Assembly: GCF_040654195.1 (NCBI RefSeq)
Contig: NZ_JBFAHM010000006.1
Location: 310,001 to 374,000 of the forward strand
DNA: 64,000 nt
Reading direction: 5' to 3'
Source: Hamadaea sp013361475
Lineage (GTDB): Bacteria; Actinomycetota; Actinomycetes; Mycobacteriales; Micromonosporaceae
Part shown: positions 31,944-40,497 of the stretch, in pieces
Layout of the letters: the number at the start of each line of letters is the position of its first letter
Position numbering within the stretch: position 1 is the stretch's first letter
The notes under the pieces: model-generated
What the model saw: the letters and a program-made list of their open reading frames with translations, nothing else
Told to the model about the DNA's origin: nothing
The model's database searches: none
Position numbers and translations under genes: made by a program

Positions 31944-32729
31944 ATGTCTCGCTACGACTGGGGCGACACCCACCCCGGCATCGAGAGGCTCAAGGCAGCC
32001 ATCACGCCGTCTCGCGACAAGGTGGTCGGTCACCCGCTCTACGCCGCGCTGGACAGCCACGCGGCCATCACCACCTTCATGACACACCACGTGTACGCCG
32101 TGTGGGACTTCATGTCGCTGCTCAAATCGTTGCAGCGGCAGCTGACCTGCGTTGACCTGCCGTGGGTGCCGACCGGGCCGACCGGCAGCCGCCGCCTCAT
32201 CAACGACATCGTCCTCGTGGAGGAGAGCGACGAGTTGCAGGGCGGCTTCATCAGTCACTTCGAGCTGTACCTCGGCGGGATGTCGCAGGCCGGCGCCGAT
32301 CGCACCGCCATCGACACCTTCATCGAGCTGCTGCGCGACGGCAAGGGCGTCCCGGACGCGCTGGAGGCGGCGGACGTGCCCGCCCCGTCGGCCGAGTTCG
32401 TGGGTACGACCTGGAAGTTCATCCAGGAAGCGCCGGTGCACTGCCAGGCGGCGGCCTTCGCGTTCGGCCGCGAGGACCTCATCCCCGACATGTTCGAGCA
32501 GGTCGTCAAGGTCAACGCGGGGCAGGACGGCAAGCTGGACACGTTCGTGGACTACCTCGCCCGGCATATCGAGGTCGACGGGGAGGAGCACACCCCGATG
32601 GCCATGCAGATGCTCGCGGACCTGTGTGGCGACGACGAGACCAAATGGGCCGAGTGCGCCGAGACGGTGAACAACGCCCTCGCCGCCCGCGTCCGCCTGT
32701 GGACCGGAATCCTCGCCGCCATCAAGTAG
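31944..32729 (+). CDS. DUF3050 haem-oxygenase-like protein (putative dimetal oxidase)
   Basis: 261 residues, all-helical. HPLYAALDSHAAITTFMTHH (29-49), VYAVWDFMSLLKSLQ, VEESDE, ISHFELY (His 105) and ARHIEVDGEEH (His 208, Asp 212, His 216) give the His/Glu/Asp spacing expected of haem-oxygenase-like dimetal oxidases. These use O2 to cleave or hydroxylate small substrates. Which residues bind metal is an inference. It closes the rightward operon after a 42-bp gap with an AGGAGG site and is followed by a strong terminator. Confidence 0.75.
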   Translation: MSRYDWGDTHPGIERLKAAITPSRDKVVGHPLYAALDSHAAITTFMTHHVYAVWDFMSLLKSLQRQLTCVDLPWVPTGPTGSRRLINDIVLVEESDELQGGFISHFELYLGGMSQAGADRTAIDTFIELLRDGKGVPDALEAADVPAPSAEFVGTTWKFIQEAPVHCQAAAFAFGREDLIPDMFEQVVKVNAGQDGKLDTFVDYLARHIEVDGEEHTPMAMQMLADLCGDDETKWAECAETVNNALAARVRLWTGILAAIK

Positions 32730-32740
32730 GCACAGCTGAG

Positions 32741-32773
32741 AAATGGGCTCCGGCAGTTCGCCGGAGCCCATTT
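32741..32773. terminator. Bidirectional terminator between the two cluster operons
   Basis: AAATGGGCTCCGGC-N5-GCCGGAGCCCATTT: a perfect 14-bp stem ending in AAA/TTT, so it works as a rho-independent terminator in both directions. It lies 12 bp after the DUF3050 stop and 16 bp from the SDR stop. Confidence 0.9.
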
Positions 32774-32789
32774 CCGTTGGCCGAATATG

Positions 32790-33629
32790 TCAGCGGAGCC
32801 AGGAACTCGTGAGGTCGAGGACGGTGGCACCGGTGGGGTCGGCGAGCTTGCGGGCGACGTACCGGCGGGCGTACTCGCTGGTCTGGATCCGCAGCGGGGG
32901 CCGCTCACAGGTGAGCACGTCGAGCACGACCGCCGCGACGTCGTCGGCCTCCTGCGCCGCCTCGATCGCCCCGGTCGCCACCCACCGGCGGTACGCGCGG
33001 AACGCGTCGGTGTAGCAGCCGGACCGGGCCAGCAAGGCGATCGGGTCGGCCCGGGCGCTGGTGACGAAGGCGGTGTCGAGCACGGCGGCCGGTTCCACGA
33101 GGGACACCGCCACGCCGACCTCCGCCGCCACCGGGGCCAGCGCCTCCATGAAGCCTTCGACCGCGAACTTGGCGGCCGAATAGCATTCGTTGAACGGCTG
33201 CCCGATGACGCCCCGGACGCTGCTGATGGTGACGAGCCGGCCCCGCGTCGTCCGCAGATGCGGCATCGCCGCCCGGCTGACCGCGACGGTGCCGAAGAAG
33301 TTCACCTCCATGCTCGCCCGCAGGTCCTCCTGCGTACCGAGTTCGAGGGTCGGGGCGATCGCGGCCACCCCGGCGTTGTTGACGACGGCGTCGAGGCGGC
33401 CGTACAGGGCGATGACGGACCGGACGCATTCGGTCACCGACTCGGGGTCGGTCACCTCCAGGCTGACCACGTCGACCGCGACGCCGGCCTGTTCGGCCGC
33501 CTCGCGCAGGGCGAGGTCGCCGTCGGGCCGGCGGACGGTGGCGACTGTGGCGAATCCGGCTCGCGCGGCGGCGATGGCCGTGGCGAGGCCGATGCCGGAG
33601 GACGCCCCGGTCACGAGGACGGTCTTCAT
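32790..33629 (-). CDS. Short-chain dehydrogenase/reductase
   Basis: 279 residues. TGASSGIG (cofactor loop, 7-14), NNAG (about 90), catalytic Ser in ISSVRG and YSAAK (Tyr/Lys about 150-154) form a complete classical SDR active site. It probably uses NADP and reduces or oxidises a ketone or alcohol intermediate. Its ATG overlaps the MFS stop (TGATG). Last gene of the five-gene leftward operon. Confidence 0.88.
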   Translation of the reverse strand: MKTVLVTGASSGIGLATAIAAARAGFATVATVRRPDGDLALREAAEQAGVAVDVVSLEVTDPESVTECVRSVIALYGRLDAVVNNAGVAAIAPTLELGTQEDLRASMEVNFFGTVAVSRAAMPHLRTTRGRLVTISSVRGVIGQPFNECYSAAKFAVEGFMEALAPVAAEVGVAVSLVEPAAVLDTAFVTSARADPIALLARSGCYTDAFRAYRRWVATGAIEAAQEADDVAAVVLDVLTCERPPLRIQTSEYARRYVARKLADPTGATVLDLTSSWLR

Positions 33630-34924
33630 CAGGCGCTTGCCTCCACGGTGGAGCGCTGCGGCGGGGTCGCCGCCATCGGAGCGGCCGTCGTCAGCAGCCG
33701 CTGCATGCCGCCGAGCGGCACGATCGAGGCGATGCCGATGACGGTCGCGGCGAGCATGGCGTACTTGGCGGCGTCGAGGACGCCGATCTGCCCGGCGAGC
33801 CGGGTGACCGCCCATCCGCCGACGAAGGTGCTGATCGGGATGACGCCCCAGGTGATCGTCCGGTACGCACCATGAATGATCGCCTGGTCGGCCACGGGCA
33901 CTCGGGCCTGGCGGACGGCGGCGCTGTTGATGTTGTACCAGGCGAAGAAGAAGCCGTACGAGGTCAGCGTCGCCGCCAGCACGATCGCGCCCGGGAACCG
34001 GGGCACGAACAGCAGGCCCAGCCCGGAGGCGGAGTGGGCGACCATCGACAGGGCCAGCATCCGGCCCGAGCCGACCCGGCGGCTGACCTTCGGCGCGACC
34101 AGGGCGCCGAGGATCGATCCGCAGGCGGCCACGGACATCACCGCGCCGAACACTCCGGCGCTCATGTGCAGTCCCTGGTACGCCAGCACCGGCATCTGGG
34201 TGACGAAGATCGGCCCGCCGATGTTGGCCAGCAACGTTCCCGCCGTGCTCCGGCGTAGCACGGGATCGCTCCAGTTGCGCCGCATCCCGGTCACCGACCG
34301 GGTCCAGATCCGCTGGTGCGTACGCTCCCGCTGGGCGAACGGCCGCATCCCCCGGATGGTGACCGCCGAAGCCAGGTAGGACACCGCGTCCACCACCAGG
34401 GAGAAGACTCCGAGGCCCTGGTAGAGGGCGCCGGCCAGGGCGGGTCCGCCCAGCTCCGACACCGTACGGCTGGCCTCCATGCGGGCGTTCGCGCGTACCA
34501 GCTCGTTCTTGTGGACGATCGTGGCCACCGCGGGCATGTAGCCGATGTTGAAGAAGACCGTGGCCGCACTGACCACCGCGACGCAGCCGAACAGCAGCGG
34601 GACCGACAGCACCCCGCGCCAGTACGCGACCGGGATGGCCGCGATCGCCACGAACCGGATCAGGTCGCAGGCGATGAGCATGCGGCGCATGTCCCACCGG
34701 TCCGCCAGCGCCCCCGCGACCAGGCTGAGCAGCGGAATCGCGAGGTATTGCGCGGTGCTGACCAGCCCGACCTGAAACGCCGACGCGCCCAGCAGGAACA
34801 CCATCGTCGCCGGGACGACGAACATGGTGACCCGGTCGCCGACGTAGCTGACCGTCTGACCGGACCACAACAGCTGGAAGTCCCGGCTCAACCGAGCCGG
34901 GACCTCCTTGTCGGGCGCGGCCAT
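33629..34924 (-). CDS. MFS transporter (DHA3-like, putative exporter)
   Basis: 431 residues with 12 predicted helices. The first begins LLWSGQTVSYVGDRVTMF; the loop 2-3 motif is GALADRWDMRRML. Members of this enterobactin-exporter/macrolide-efflux type group export small molecules, so it is the probable exporter of the cluster product. It is translationally coupled on both sides (TGATG with the ligase upstream and with the SDR downstream). Confidence 0.85.
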   Translation of the reverse strand: MAAPDKEVPARLSRDFQLLWSGQTVSYVGDRVTMFVVPATMVFLLGASAFQVGLVSTAQYLAIPLLSLVAGALADRWDMRRMLIACDLIRFVAIAAIPVAYWRGVLSVPLLFGCVAVVSAATVFFNIGYMPAVATIVHKNELVRANARMEASRTVSELGGPALAGALYQGLGVFSLVVDAVSYLASAVTIRGMRPFAQRERTHQRIWTRSVTGMRRNWSDPVLRRSTAGTLLANIGGPIFVTQMPVLAYQGLHMSAGVFGAVMSVAACGSILGALVAPKVSRRVGSGRMLALSMVAHSASGLGLLFVPRFPGAIVLAATLTSYGFFFAWYNINSAAVRQARVPVADQAIIHGAYRTITWGVIPISTFVGGWAVTRLAGQIGVLDAAKYAMLAATVIGIASIVPLGGMQRLLTTAAPMAATPPQRSTVEASA

Positions 34925-36132
34925 CAGCCGCGCACCACGAGATCGGAGATCTTGCCGGTGCGGTCGTTGCCGATCAGCTTGTCGACGACGTTCACCGCGA
35001 GCGCGTGCGGGTTGCGCTGGAAGACGATGCTCGGCCCGAACGCCGACCCGACGATGTGCTCGCGCACGCGGGCGGCGAGACCCTCGGTCGCACCCGACGG
35101 CAGGACCAGCACCTGCAGCACCGCTCCGTTGTCGGTCTCGGTGACCATAAGCTGGGCGCGGGCGACGCCGGGCACGCCGCCGAGGTCGCTCACGAAGTCC
35201 GCGACGTTGAGCAGGTGCCCGCGGAACTTGATGAGTCCGTCCCGCCGGCCCAGCACCTGAACCGCCGCGCGCGGGTCGCCGCACGAACAGCGCACGATCT
35301 TCCCCGCGTCACCGGTCCGGTAGCGCAGCACCGGATTGAGCACCTCCGGGTTGAGGCAAGTGAAGTCCAGCAGGTCGTCCTCCCCGATCCCGACGAGCTG
35401 GGTGGGCAGCGGGTGCCAGGTGTCGGCGGCGCAGTCCGGCGTGTTCGTGCCGACGACCCAGGTCTCGGTGCTGCCGAACATGCCCCAGCGGCGGGCGTTC
35501 GGCGCGACCACCGGCAGGTCCTCGTCGAGCTGCCGATCCCAGCCCTCGCCGAGCCACAGCACCGACTTCAGGTCCGGCAGCTTGATCCCGGCCTCGCGGG
35601 CGTGGCCGAAGACCAGGCGCAGGACGCTGGGCGTACCGCCGAACGCGGTGACCTTGCGCTGGGCGAAGAACTCCAGCCAGGGGGTGTACTCGTCCTTCGT
35701 CATCGCGCCGAGGTTCATCGCGACGCACCCCGCTAGGTCCACATAGGAGTTGACGAGGAAGTGCGCACCCCACATCTTCCCGGCGCTCCAGCCGTTGACG
35801 AAGACGTCGTCGGGGCCGAGCGCCTTCCACTGCGCGTACACGTCGCGCATGTAGAGCCCGGTCGGCGCGTAGCCGACCTGCGGCGAACCGGTGCTGCCAC
35901 CGCTCTGGAAGACCCAGGTCGCGCCGCTCTTGGCACGCGGCTGTAGATGCCGCAGCGCAACCTGGAGGTCGTTCTTGACCATCACCGGAAGAGCGCCCAG
36001 GTCGTCGAGGTCGTCCACGCCGCCGGCGGCGTAGCGGGGCGCGAGCGCCTCGACCGAGCGGAGCTGGGCGACCAGGTCCGCGATCCGGTCGCGGTGCGCT
36101 CCGGTCAGGCCGTCACTGACGAACTCAGGCAT
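34924..36132 (-). CDS. PaaK-like adenylate-forming ligase
   Basis: 402 residues, near the phenylacetate-CoA ligase length. P-loop FQSGGSTGSPQVG (about 75-87), MFGSTETW (about 220), YRTGDAGKI and GRRDGLIKFRG, with GNDRTGKI at the C-terminus carrying the catalytic Lys. This is the third adenylate-forming enzyme of the cluster and differs from the other two in subfamily. It would activate an aryl or short acyl acid. The 5' end overlaps the ATP-grasp gene by 8 bases. Confidence 0.83.
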   Translation of the reverse strand: MPEFVSDGLTGAHRDRIADLVAQLRSVEALAPRYAAGGVDDLDDLGALPVMVKNDLQVALRHLQPRAKSGATWVFQSGGSTGSPQVGYAPTGLYMRDVYAQWKALGPDDVFVNGWSAGKMWGAHFLVNSYVDLAGCVAMNLGAMTKDEYTPWLEFFAQRKVTAFGGTPSVLRLVFGHAREAGIKLPDLKSVLWLGEGWDRQLDEDLPVVAPNARRWGMFGSTETWVVGTNTPDCAADTWHPLPTQLVGIGEDDLLDFTCLNPEVLNPVLRYRTGDAGKIVRCSCGDPRAAVQVLGRRDGLIKFRGHLLNVADFVSDLGGVPGVARAQLMVTETDNGAVLQVLVLPSGATEGLAARVREHIVGSAFGPSIVFQRNPHALAVNVVDKLIGNDRTGKISDLVVRG

Positions 36133-37144
36133 GGGTGACCTCCTTCAGCTTGTGGCCCAGCCACTCCGTGTGGCCACGCCGGTACGCGCGGAACCGCGCC
36201 TCGATGATCGAGCGCTGCCGGCGGACCACCGAGGGAGAGCCGGGATCCGGGCAGACGATGGCGGCGTCGGGTTCGATCTCGGAGAACCAGAAGCGCTCCC
36301 CGTCGTGGAGGAAGTCGACCGCCAGGAACGGGATGGGCACCCGGTCGGCGAAGTACTCCAGGGCGTCGGCCAGTTCGGTCGGCAGCGGGACGTACTCCTG
36401 CCGTCCGCCGCGCCCGTAGTTGGCGACGTAGGTGCCGCTCGCGGGCGTACGCCGGGCGACCGTGTGCGGCTTGCCGTCGATCAGATAGACCCGGTAGTCG
36501 ATGGTGCTCGCGCCGAGGTAGGGCTGGACGGCCAACGCCGTCTCCCCGCCCTGGGCCAGCGACAGCAGCCCTCGCAGGTCCTCCAGGTTGTGCGCCATGC
36601 AGATGCCCCAGCCCGCACACCAGCCGGTGGGCTTGACGATCACCGGGAAGGTCAGGTTCGCCAGCACCGGCTCGTAGAAGCCGTGGCCCAGATCGCGCCC
36701 GGTGCCGATGCGTACGGTGGGGATCGGCGGGATCGGCGAGTCCTTCAGGTGCACCAGCGTCGCGAGCTTGTCGTTGACGGTGGCCGACAGCCAGGGCGGC
36801 GACGGCAGGTAGAACCCGGCGTTCTCCAGCACGGCGTAGAGCGCGTACTGGTTGAACACGTCCATGGCCTGATACGGCAGGGAGTACAGCGACGTCACGA
36901 ACAGCGTGTCGGCCGGCGTCACCCGCTCCCCCGCGACGAACACCCCGACGTTGTCCGGATCCGTTCCGTCGACCGCCACGTCCTCGGGCGGATGCGAGTC
37001 CCAGCTCAGTCCCAGCCCGGCCGCGACCTCGGCGTACGCGTCCCAGAACGCCTTGCGCCACTTCGGCACCGCCCGGGACGACTCCCGATCCGGGAACAGC
37101 CACACCATCCGGCGCAGCGTGCCCGGCTCCTCATGCAGTTCCAT
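36125..37144 (-). CDS. ATP-grasp ligase
   Basis: 339 residues. After an N-terminal pre-ATP-grasp domain, NDKLATLVHLKD, FPVIVKPTGWCAGWGI (ATP-binding Lys and loop), VQPYLG and FLAVDFLHDGERFWFSEIEPDA (metal-binding Glu/Asp) give the ATP-grasp fold. It would couple ATP hydrolysis to amide or ester formation through an acyl phosphate. Start ATG 37144 lies 10 nt after GGGG and overlaps the thioesterase by 14 bases. Such enzymes build amide bonds outside NRPS logic. Confidence 0.8.
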   Translation of the reverse strand: MELHEEPGTLRRMVWLFPDRESSRAVPKWRKAFWDAYAEVAAGLGLSWDSHPPEDVAVDGTDPDNVGVFVAGERVTPADTLFVTSLYSLPYQAMDVFNQYALYAVLENAGFYLPSPPWLSATVNDKLATLVHLKDSPIPPIPTVRIGTGRDLGHGFYEPVLANLTFPVIVKPTGWCAGWGICMAHNLEDLRGLLSLAQGGETALAVQPYLGASTIDYRVYLIDGKPHTVARRTPASGTYVANYGRGGRQEYVPLPTELADALEYFADRVPIPFLAVDFLHDGERFWFSEIEPDAAIVCPDPGSPSVVRRQRSIIEARFRAYRRGHTEWLGHKLKEVTHA

Positions 37145-37568
37145 CTGCGTCCCCTCTGTCCTGATTGGACGACTGTCGGGGCACGACGGGCAGCTGGACG
37201 CTCTGCCCGCGGAACTCGGCGACCACCGGACCGCCGAGGCGGCGAACCGTGCAGTCGTAGACCCCCGTACGCCCCTGCCGGGCCCGCTCGGCCGCCACGG
37301 CTTCCAGCACGTCGTCCGCGTACGCCGGAAGCAGGAACGTGATCTGGGCGTGCTGCGCCAACGCCACCGGTCCGTGACTGTTGGCGGCGTACGCGAAGGC
37401 GGCGTCGGCGAGCAGGAAGATGTATCCGCCGTGGACGACGCCCTGGCGGTTGAGCATCTCGCCGGTGACGGCGAGCCGGAGCCGGGCGTGCCCGGTCCCC
37501 AGGTCGGTCAGTTCCACGCCGAGCGACCGGCACGCCGGGTCGAGCTCGGACACCTCGGTACGCGACAT
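37131..37568 (-). CDS. PaaI-type hotdog thioesterase
   Basis: 145 residues from ATG 37568 (GGGAGG at 5 nt); an in-frame upstream ATG at 37586 is less well placed. QGVVHGGYIFLLADAAFAYAAN is the hotdog helix with the PaaI HGG motif. It releases acyl or aryl groups from CoA or a carrier, possibly as proofreading for the PaaK-like ligase. First gene of the leftward operon; its promoter must lie between 37569 and the repeat at 37681. Confidence 0.87.
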   Translation of the reverse strand: MSRTEVSELDPACRSLGVELTDLGTGHARLRLAVTGEMLNRQGVVHGGYIFLLADAAFAYAANSHGPVALAQHAQITFLLPAYADDVLEAVAAERARQGRTGVYDCTVRRLGGPVVAEFRGQSVQLPVVPRQSSNQDRGDADGTA

Positions 37569-37680
37569 CGAGCCTCCCCACACCACGTCCTCACACGGGT
37601 GCGGGGAGTCTCCCGAGAACCTCTACGGAATCACTGCTGATCCACTACGAATCCGCTACAAGCGGTCGCCCGCCGCGCTG

Positions 37681-37743
37681 CGCTGGATCAGGGGTGCCGG
37701 TCGAATCTTGCGCCAAGATTCGACGGAGAACCCTGATCCAGCG
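37681..37743. repeat. 63-bp palindromic repeat, copy B (intergenic)
   Basis: Arms 37681-37709 and 37715-37743 around loop GCGCC; outer CGCTGGATCAGGG and inner TCGAATCTT pair with their complements. It lies 33 bp after the PRPP-synthetase stop, where it could end that transcript and insulate the thioesterase operon. Confidence 0.88.
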
Positions 37744-37776
37744 CCGAAAGCAGAGCGCCAGAAAGGGGGCGGCGGG

Positions 37777-38715
37777 TCAGCCGAACAGGACGCTGACCGA
37801 TTCGCCGTTGTGGATCCGGCGCATCGCCTCGGCCAACGCCGGCGCGACCGAGATGACGGTCAGCTTGGGGATGAGCTTCTCCTTCGCGATCGGCACGGTG
37901 TTCGTGCAGACGATCTCCGCCACTCCGGGCTCGTCGGCCAGCCGGTCGACCGCACCAGCGGTGAACAGGCCGTGGGTGCAGGCGATCCGGATCGTCCGGA
38001 CGCCCCGCTGCCGCAGGTGTTTGAGCAGTTCGATGGTGGTGGTGCCCCGGGCGATCTCGTCGTCGAGGACGATGACGTCGCGGTCGGCTACCTCGCCGAT
38101 GATGGCGCTGATCTCGACCCGGTCGTCGCTGAACCGCTGCTTGGCCCCCGTCGCGACCGGTACGCCGAGCAGCCGGGCGAAGGCGGCCGCCTCCTTGGCG
38201 TTGCCGAGGTCGGGTGAGACCACGACGGTGTTGCTCAGGTCGTAGCCCTGGAAGTGCCGGGCCAGCTCCCGCAGGGCGTGCAGATGATCCACCGGGACGC
38301 TGAAGAAGCCGTGCACCTGCGGGGAGTGCAACGCCATGGCGAGTACGCGGCTCGCCCCGGCCGCGACGAGCAGATCTGCCACGAGCCGTCCGCCGATGGA
38401 GATCCGCGGCGCGTCCTTCTTGTCCGAGCGCGCGTACGCGTAGTGCGGGATGACCGCCGTGATCCGGCTCGCCGAGGCGCCCCGGGCGGCGTCGATCATC
38501 ATGAGCAGTTCGACGAGGTGGTCTTGGGTCGGTGGGACGAGTGGCTGGATCAGGAAGACGTCGCGTTCTCGGACGTTCGCCTGCAACTGCACCTCGAGAC
38601 AGTCGTTGGCGAAGCGGGCGAGGCGGGACGGCAGGAGCGGAACCTCGAGTTGATCACAGATCTCCTCGGCCAGCTCGGGATGGGCACTTCCGGAAAAGAC
38701 CGCGATGTCGCGCAC
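37777..38715 (-). CDS. Ribose-phosphate pyrophosphokinase-like protein with altered PRPP loop
   Basis: 312 residues from GTG 38715. The N-terminal half is standard class I PRPP synthetase (VQLQANVRERDVFLIQPLVPP, RITAVIPHYAYARSDKK with catalytic Lys/Arg, ALHSPQVHGFF). The C-terminal half departs from housekeeping enzymes: VVSPDLGNAKEA replaces the usual DVGG form and the PRPP loop reads LDDEIARGTTTI instead of DDxxDTxGT. It is probably a paralogue rather than the essential Prs. It follows the XRE gene by 9 bp, so they form an operon. Confidence 0.82.
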   Translation of the reverse strand: MRDIAVFSGSAHPELAEEICDQLEVPLLPSRLARFANDCLEVQLQANVRERDVFLIQPLVPPTQDHLVELLMMIDAARGASASRITAVIPHYAYARSDKKDAPRISIGGRLVADLLVAAGASRVLAMALHSPQVHGFFSVPVDHLHALRELARHFQGYDLSNTVVVSPDLGNAKEAAAFARLLGVPVATGAKQRFSDDRVEISAIIGEVADRDVIVLDDEIARGTTTIELLKHLRQRGVRTIRIACTHGLFTAGAVDRLADEPGVAEIVCTNTVPIAKEKLIPKLTVISVAPALAEAMRRIHNGESVSVLFG

Positions 38716-38724
38716 GAGGCCAGC

Positions 38725-39150
38725 CTAACCGGCGGGCGTACCCCGGTTGAGCAGGACCACCGTGTCGAGGACGCGGTGCCAGTCGAGGTCGCCGAGCGGG
38801 CGGCCGGCGAGCGCGCCGAGCCCTGCCATCGCGGTCAGCAGACGCTGCCGGGCGGCTGGGGAGAGTTGTCGCGCCTCGGCGCGAAACCGTGGCCCGTGGG
38901 CGAAGTCGATCAACGAGTCCGGGAGCCCGTCGTCCTCGCGGGCGAGTTCGTCGGCCAGCTCGATGCGCAGCTTCGCGCCGAGGGCGCCGGCCAGGGACGC
39001 GATCGCCGACAGGGTCGGGTTGCCCCGGCCGTTCTCGAGGTTGGCGATGTAGGGAACGGACAGACCGGCGTCCGCCGCAACCGACGCGATCGTCCGTCCC
39101 GTCGTCGTCCGCCGTGCTCGGAGCCGGCTGCCCAGCTCTTCTATTTCCAT
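38725..39150 (-). CDS. XRE-family regulator cotranscribed with PRPP-synthetase paralogue
   Basis: 141 residues from ATG 39150 (ATG 39159 is the alternative). HTH about 8-62 (TIASVAADAGLSVPYIANLENGRGNP), then a helical tail with LSPAARQRLLTAMAGLGAL. Divergent from the MFS gene at 39199 with 48 bp between, so it may repress both. The pairing of a small XRE regulator with a nucleotide-sugar enzyme is unusual. Confidence 0.82.
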   Translation of the reverse strand: MEIEELGSRLRARRTTTGRTIASVAADAGLSVPYIANLENGRGNPTLSAIASLAGALGAKLRIELADELAREDDGLPDSLIDFAHGPRFRAEARQLSPAARQRLLTAMAGLGALAGRPLGDLDWHRVLDTVVLLNRGTPAG

Positions 39151-39198
39151 GCGACACATCTTGCCATAGAGTGTTCCACAGGAATAGCCTCCCGGGGT

Positions 39199-40497
39199 AT
39201 GCGACCGCTTCTCGTGCGGCACCCCGGCTTCCGTCTCTTGTGGACATCCGCGACGATCTCCGCGCTCGGCTCCTGGCTGCTGGTCATCGCCGTGCCGGTG
39301 CAGGTCTACCGCCTGACCGGGCAGGCCACCGCGACCGGCCTCGCGCTGGCCCTGGAGGCGGCGCCCGCCGTCCTGCTCGCCCCCTGGGCCGGCGTGCTCG
39401 CCGACCGCTTCGACCGGCGGCGCCTGCTCGTCGCCGCTCACGTGGCCGCCGCCGTCGCCGTCCTGGTGATGCTGCTCCCCGGCGGAACCACCTCGATCTA
39501 CATCGGACTCCTGCTGGAGACCTCGGTCGTCGCCTTTCTGCAGCCCGCGATCCGCGCACTCACCCCGCAGGTCGTCCCGGGCGATGCCGACCTGGCCGCG
39601 GCCACCTCGACGACCTCGGTCACGCAGTCCCTCCTGCGGCTGGCCGCGCCCCTGCTCGGGACCGCGCTGCTCACCCAGGGCGCCTTCGCCCACGTGGCGC
39701 TGCTCGACGCCGCGAGCTATCTGATCGCCGCCGCGCTGCTGGCCGGGCTGCGGGTCAGGTCCGCGCCAGGTGCGGTCTCCGGCCCGGCCGGCCTTCGCGC
39801 CGGTCTCGCTTTCCTCGCCGGTACGCCGTTGCTGCGGGGCTTGGCGGTGACGACGTGGGCGTACTGGACGGCGAACGCCGCGCTCACCGCATTGCTCATC
39901 CCGTTCCTCGCCGGCCTGCTGGGTGAGCCGCCACAGGCACTGGGACTCCTCGTCACCGGTCTCGGCGCGGGCTACCTCCTCGGCTCGGCGGTGGCCGGAC
40001 GGCTGCTCCCCCGCTACACCACGCGTACGCTGCTGTCGGCCGGCTATGGGGCAGTCGGAATCTGCTTTCTCGTCCTGTTCACCGCGCCGAACCTGGTGAT
40101 CGCGTGCGCCGCGATCGCCGCGGCGGGCGTACCGGGTGCGATCGCCGTGACGGCCACCCAGTATCGGCTGCAGGCCGCGACCCCCGACGGCGTACGCGGC
40201 CGGGTCCTCGCCGCGTTCTACGCCACCGACTCCTTGGCGGCGTTGACCGGCGCGCTCCTCGGACCGCTGATCGCCGGATGGGCCGGCCTCTCCGCAGCAC
40301 TCATCGTCTTCAGCACCGTCGTGCTGCTCACCGCCGCACTGGCCGCCGTCACGCTGCCTGGTGGTGCGCCACGATTCGCCCGAGCAACTCGGTCAGCTGC
40401 TCGCGTTCCTTCGCCGTCAACGGAGCGAGCAACTCCTCCTGCACCTGATCGAGCCGCTCCCCCAGCCGCTTGCCCTCCCGACGGCCCGCAGCGGTGA
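39199..40497 (+). CDS. MFS transporter (multidrug/macrolide-efflux type)
   Basis: 432 residues, 12 helices, beginning RHPGFRLLWTSATISALGSWLL with GVLADRFDRRRLLV in loop 2-3. Family role is drug or metabolite export. The last 50 residues after TLPGGAPRF are a Pro/Ala/Arg-rich tail translated from DNA that encodes the end of the convergent MarR gene, a 149-bp overlap. The divergent XRE and convergent MarR genes are both candidate regulators. Confidence 0.85.
   Translation: MRPLLVRHPGFRLLWTSATISALGSWLLVIAVPVQVYRLTGQATATGLALALEAAPAVLLAPWAGVLADRFDRRRLLVAAHVAAAVAVLVMLLPGGTTSIYIGLLLETSVVAFLQPAIRALTPQVVPGDADLAAATSTTSVTQSLLRLAAPLLGTALLTQGAFAHVALLDAASYLIAAALLAGLRVRSAPGAVSGPAGLRAGLAFLAGTPLLRGLAVTTWAYWTANAALTALLIPFLAGLLGEPPQALGLLVTGLGAGYLLGSAVAGRLLPRYTTRTLLSAGYGAVGICFLVLFTAPNLVIACAAIAAAGVPGAIAVTATQYRLQAATPDGVRGRVLAAFYATDSLAALTGALLGPLIAGWAGLSAALIVFSTVVLLTAALAAVTLPGGAPRFARATRSAARVPSPSTERATPPAPDRAAPPAACPPDGPQR

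Noticed and set aside
30183..32771. 862-codon leftward frame opposite the ANL ligase and DUF3050 genes
   Set aside because: It spans two well-supported genes and the terminator, and shows no domain; a shadow of biased codons.
37681..37743. Terminal inverted repeat of an insertion sequence
   Set aside because: The palindrome is complete in itself, has no transposase gene nearby and no target-site duplication could be seen.
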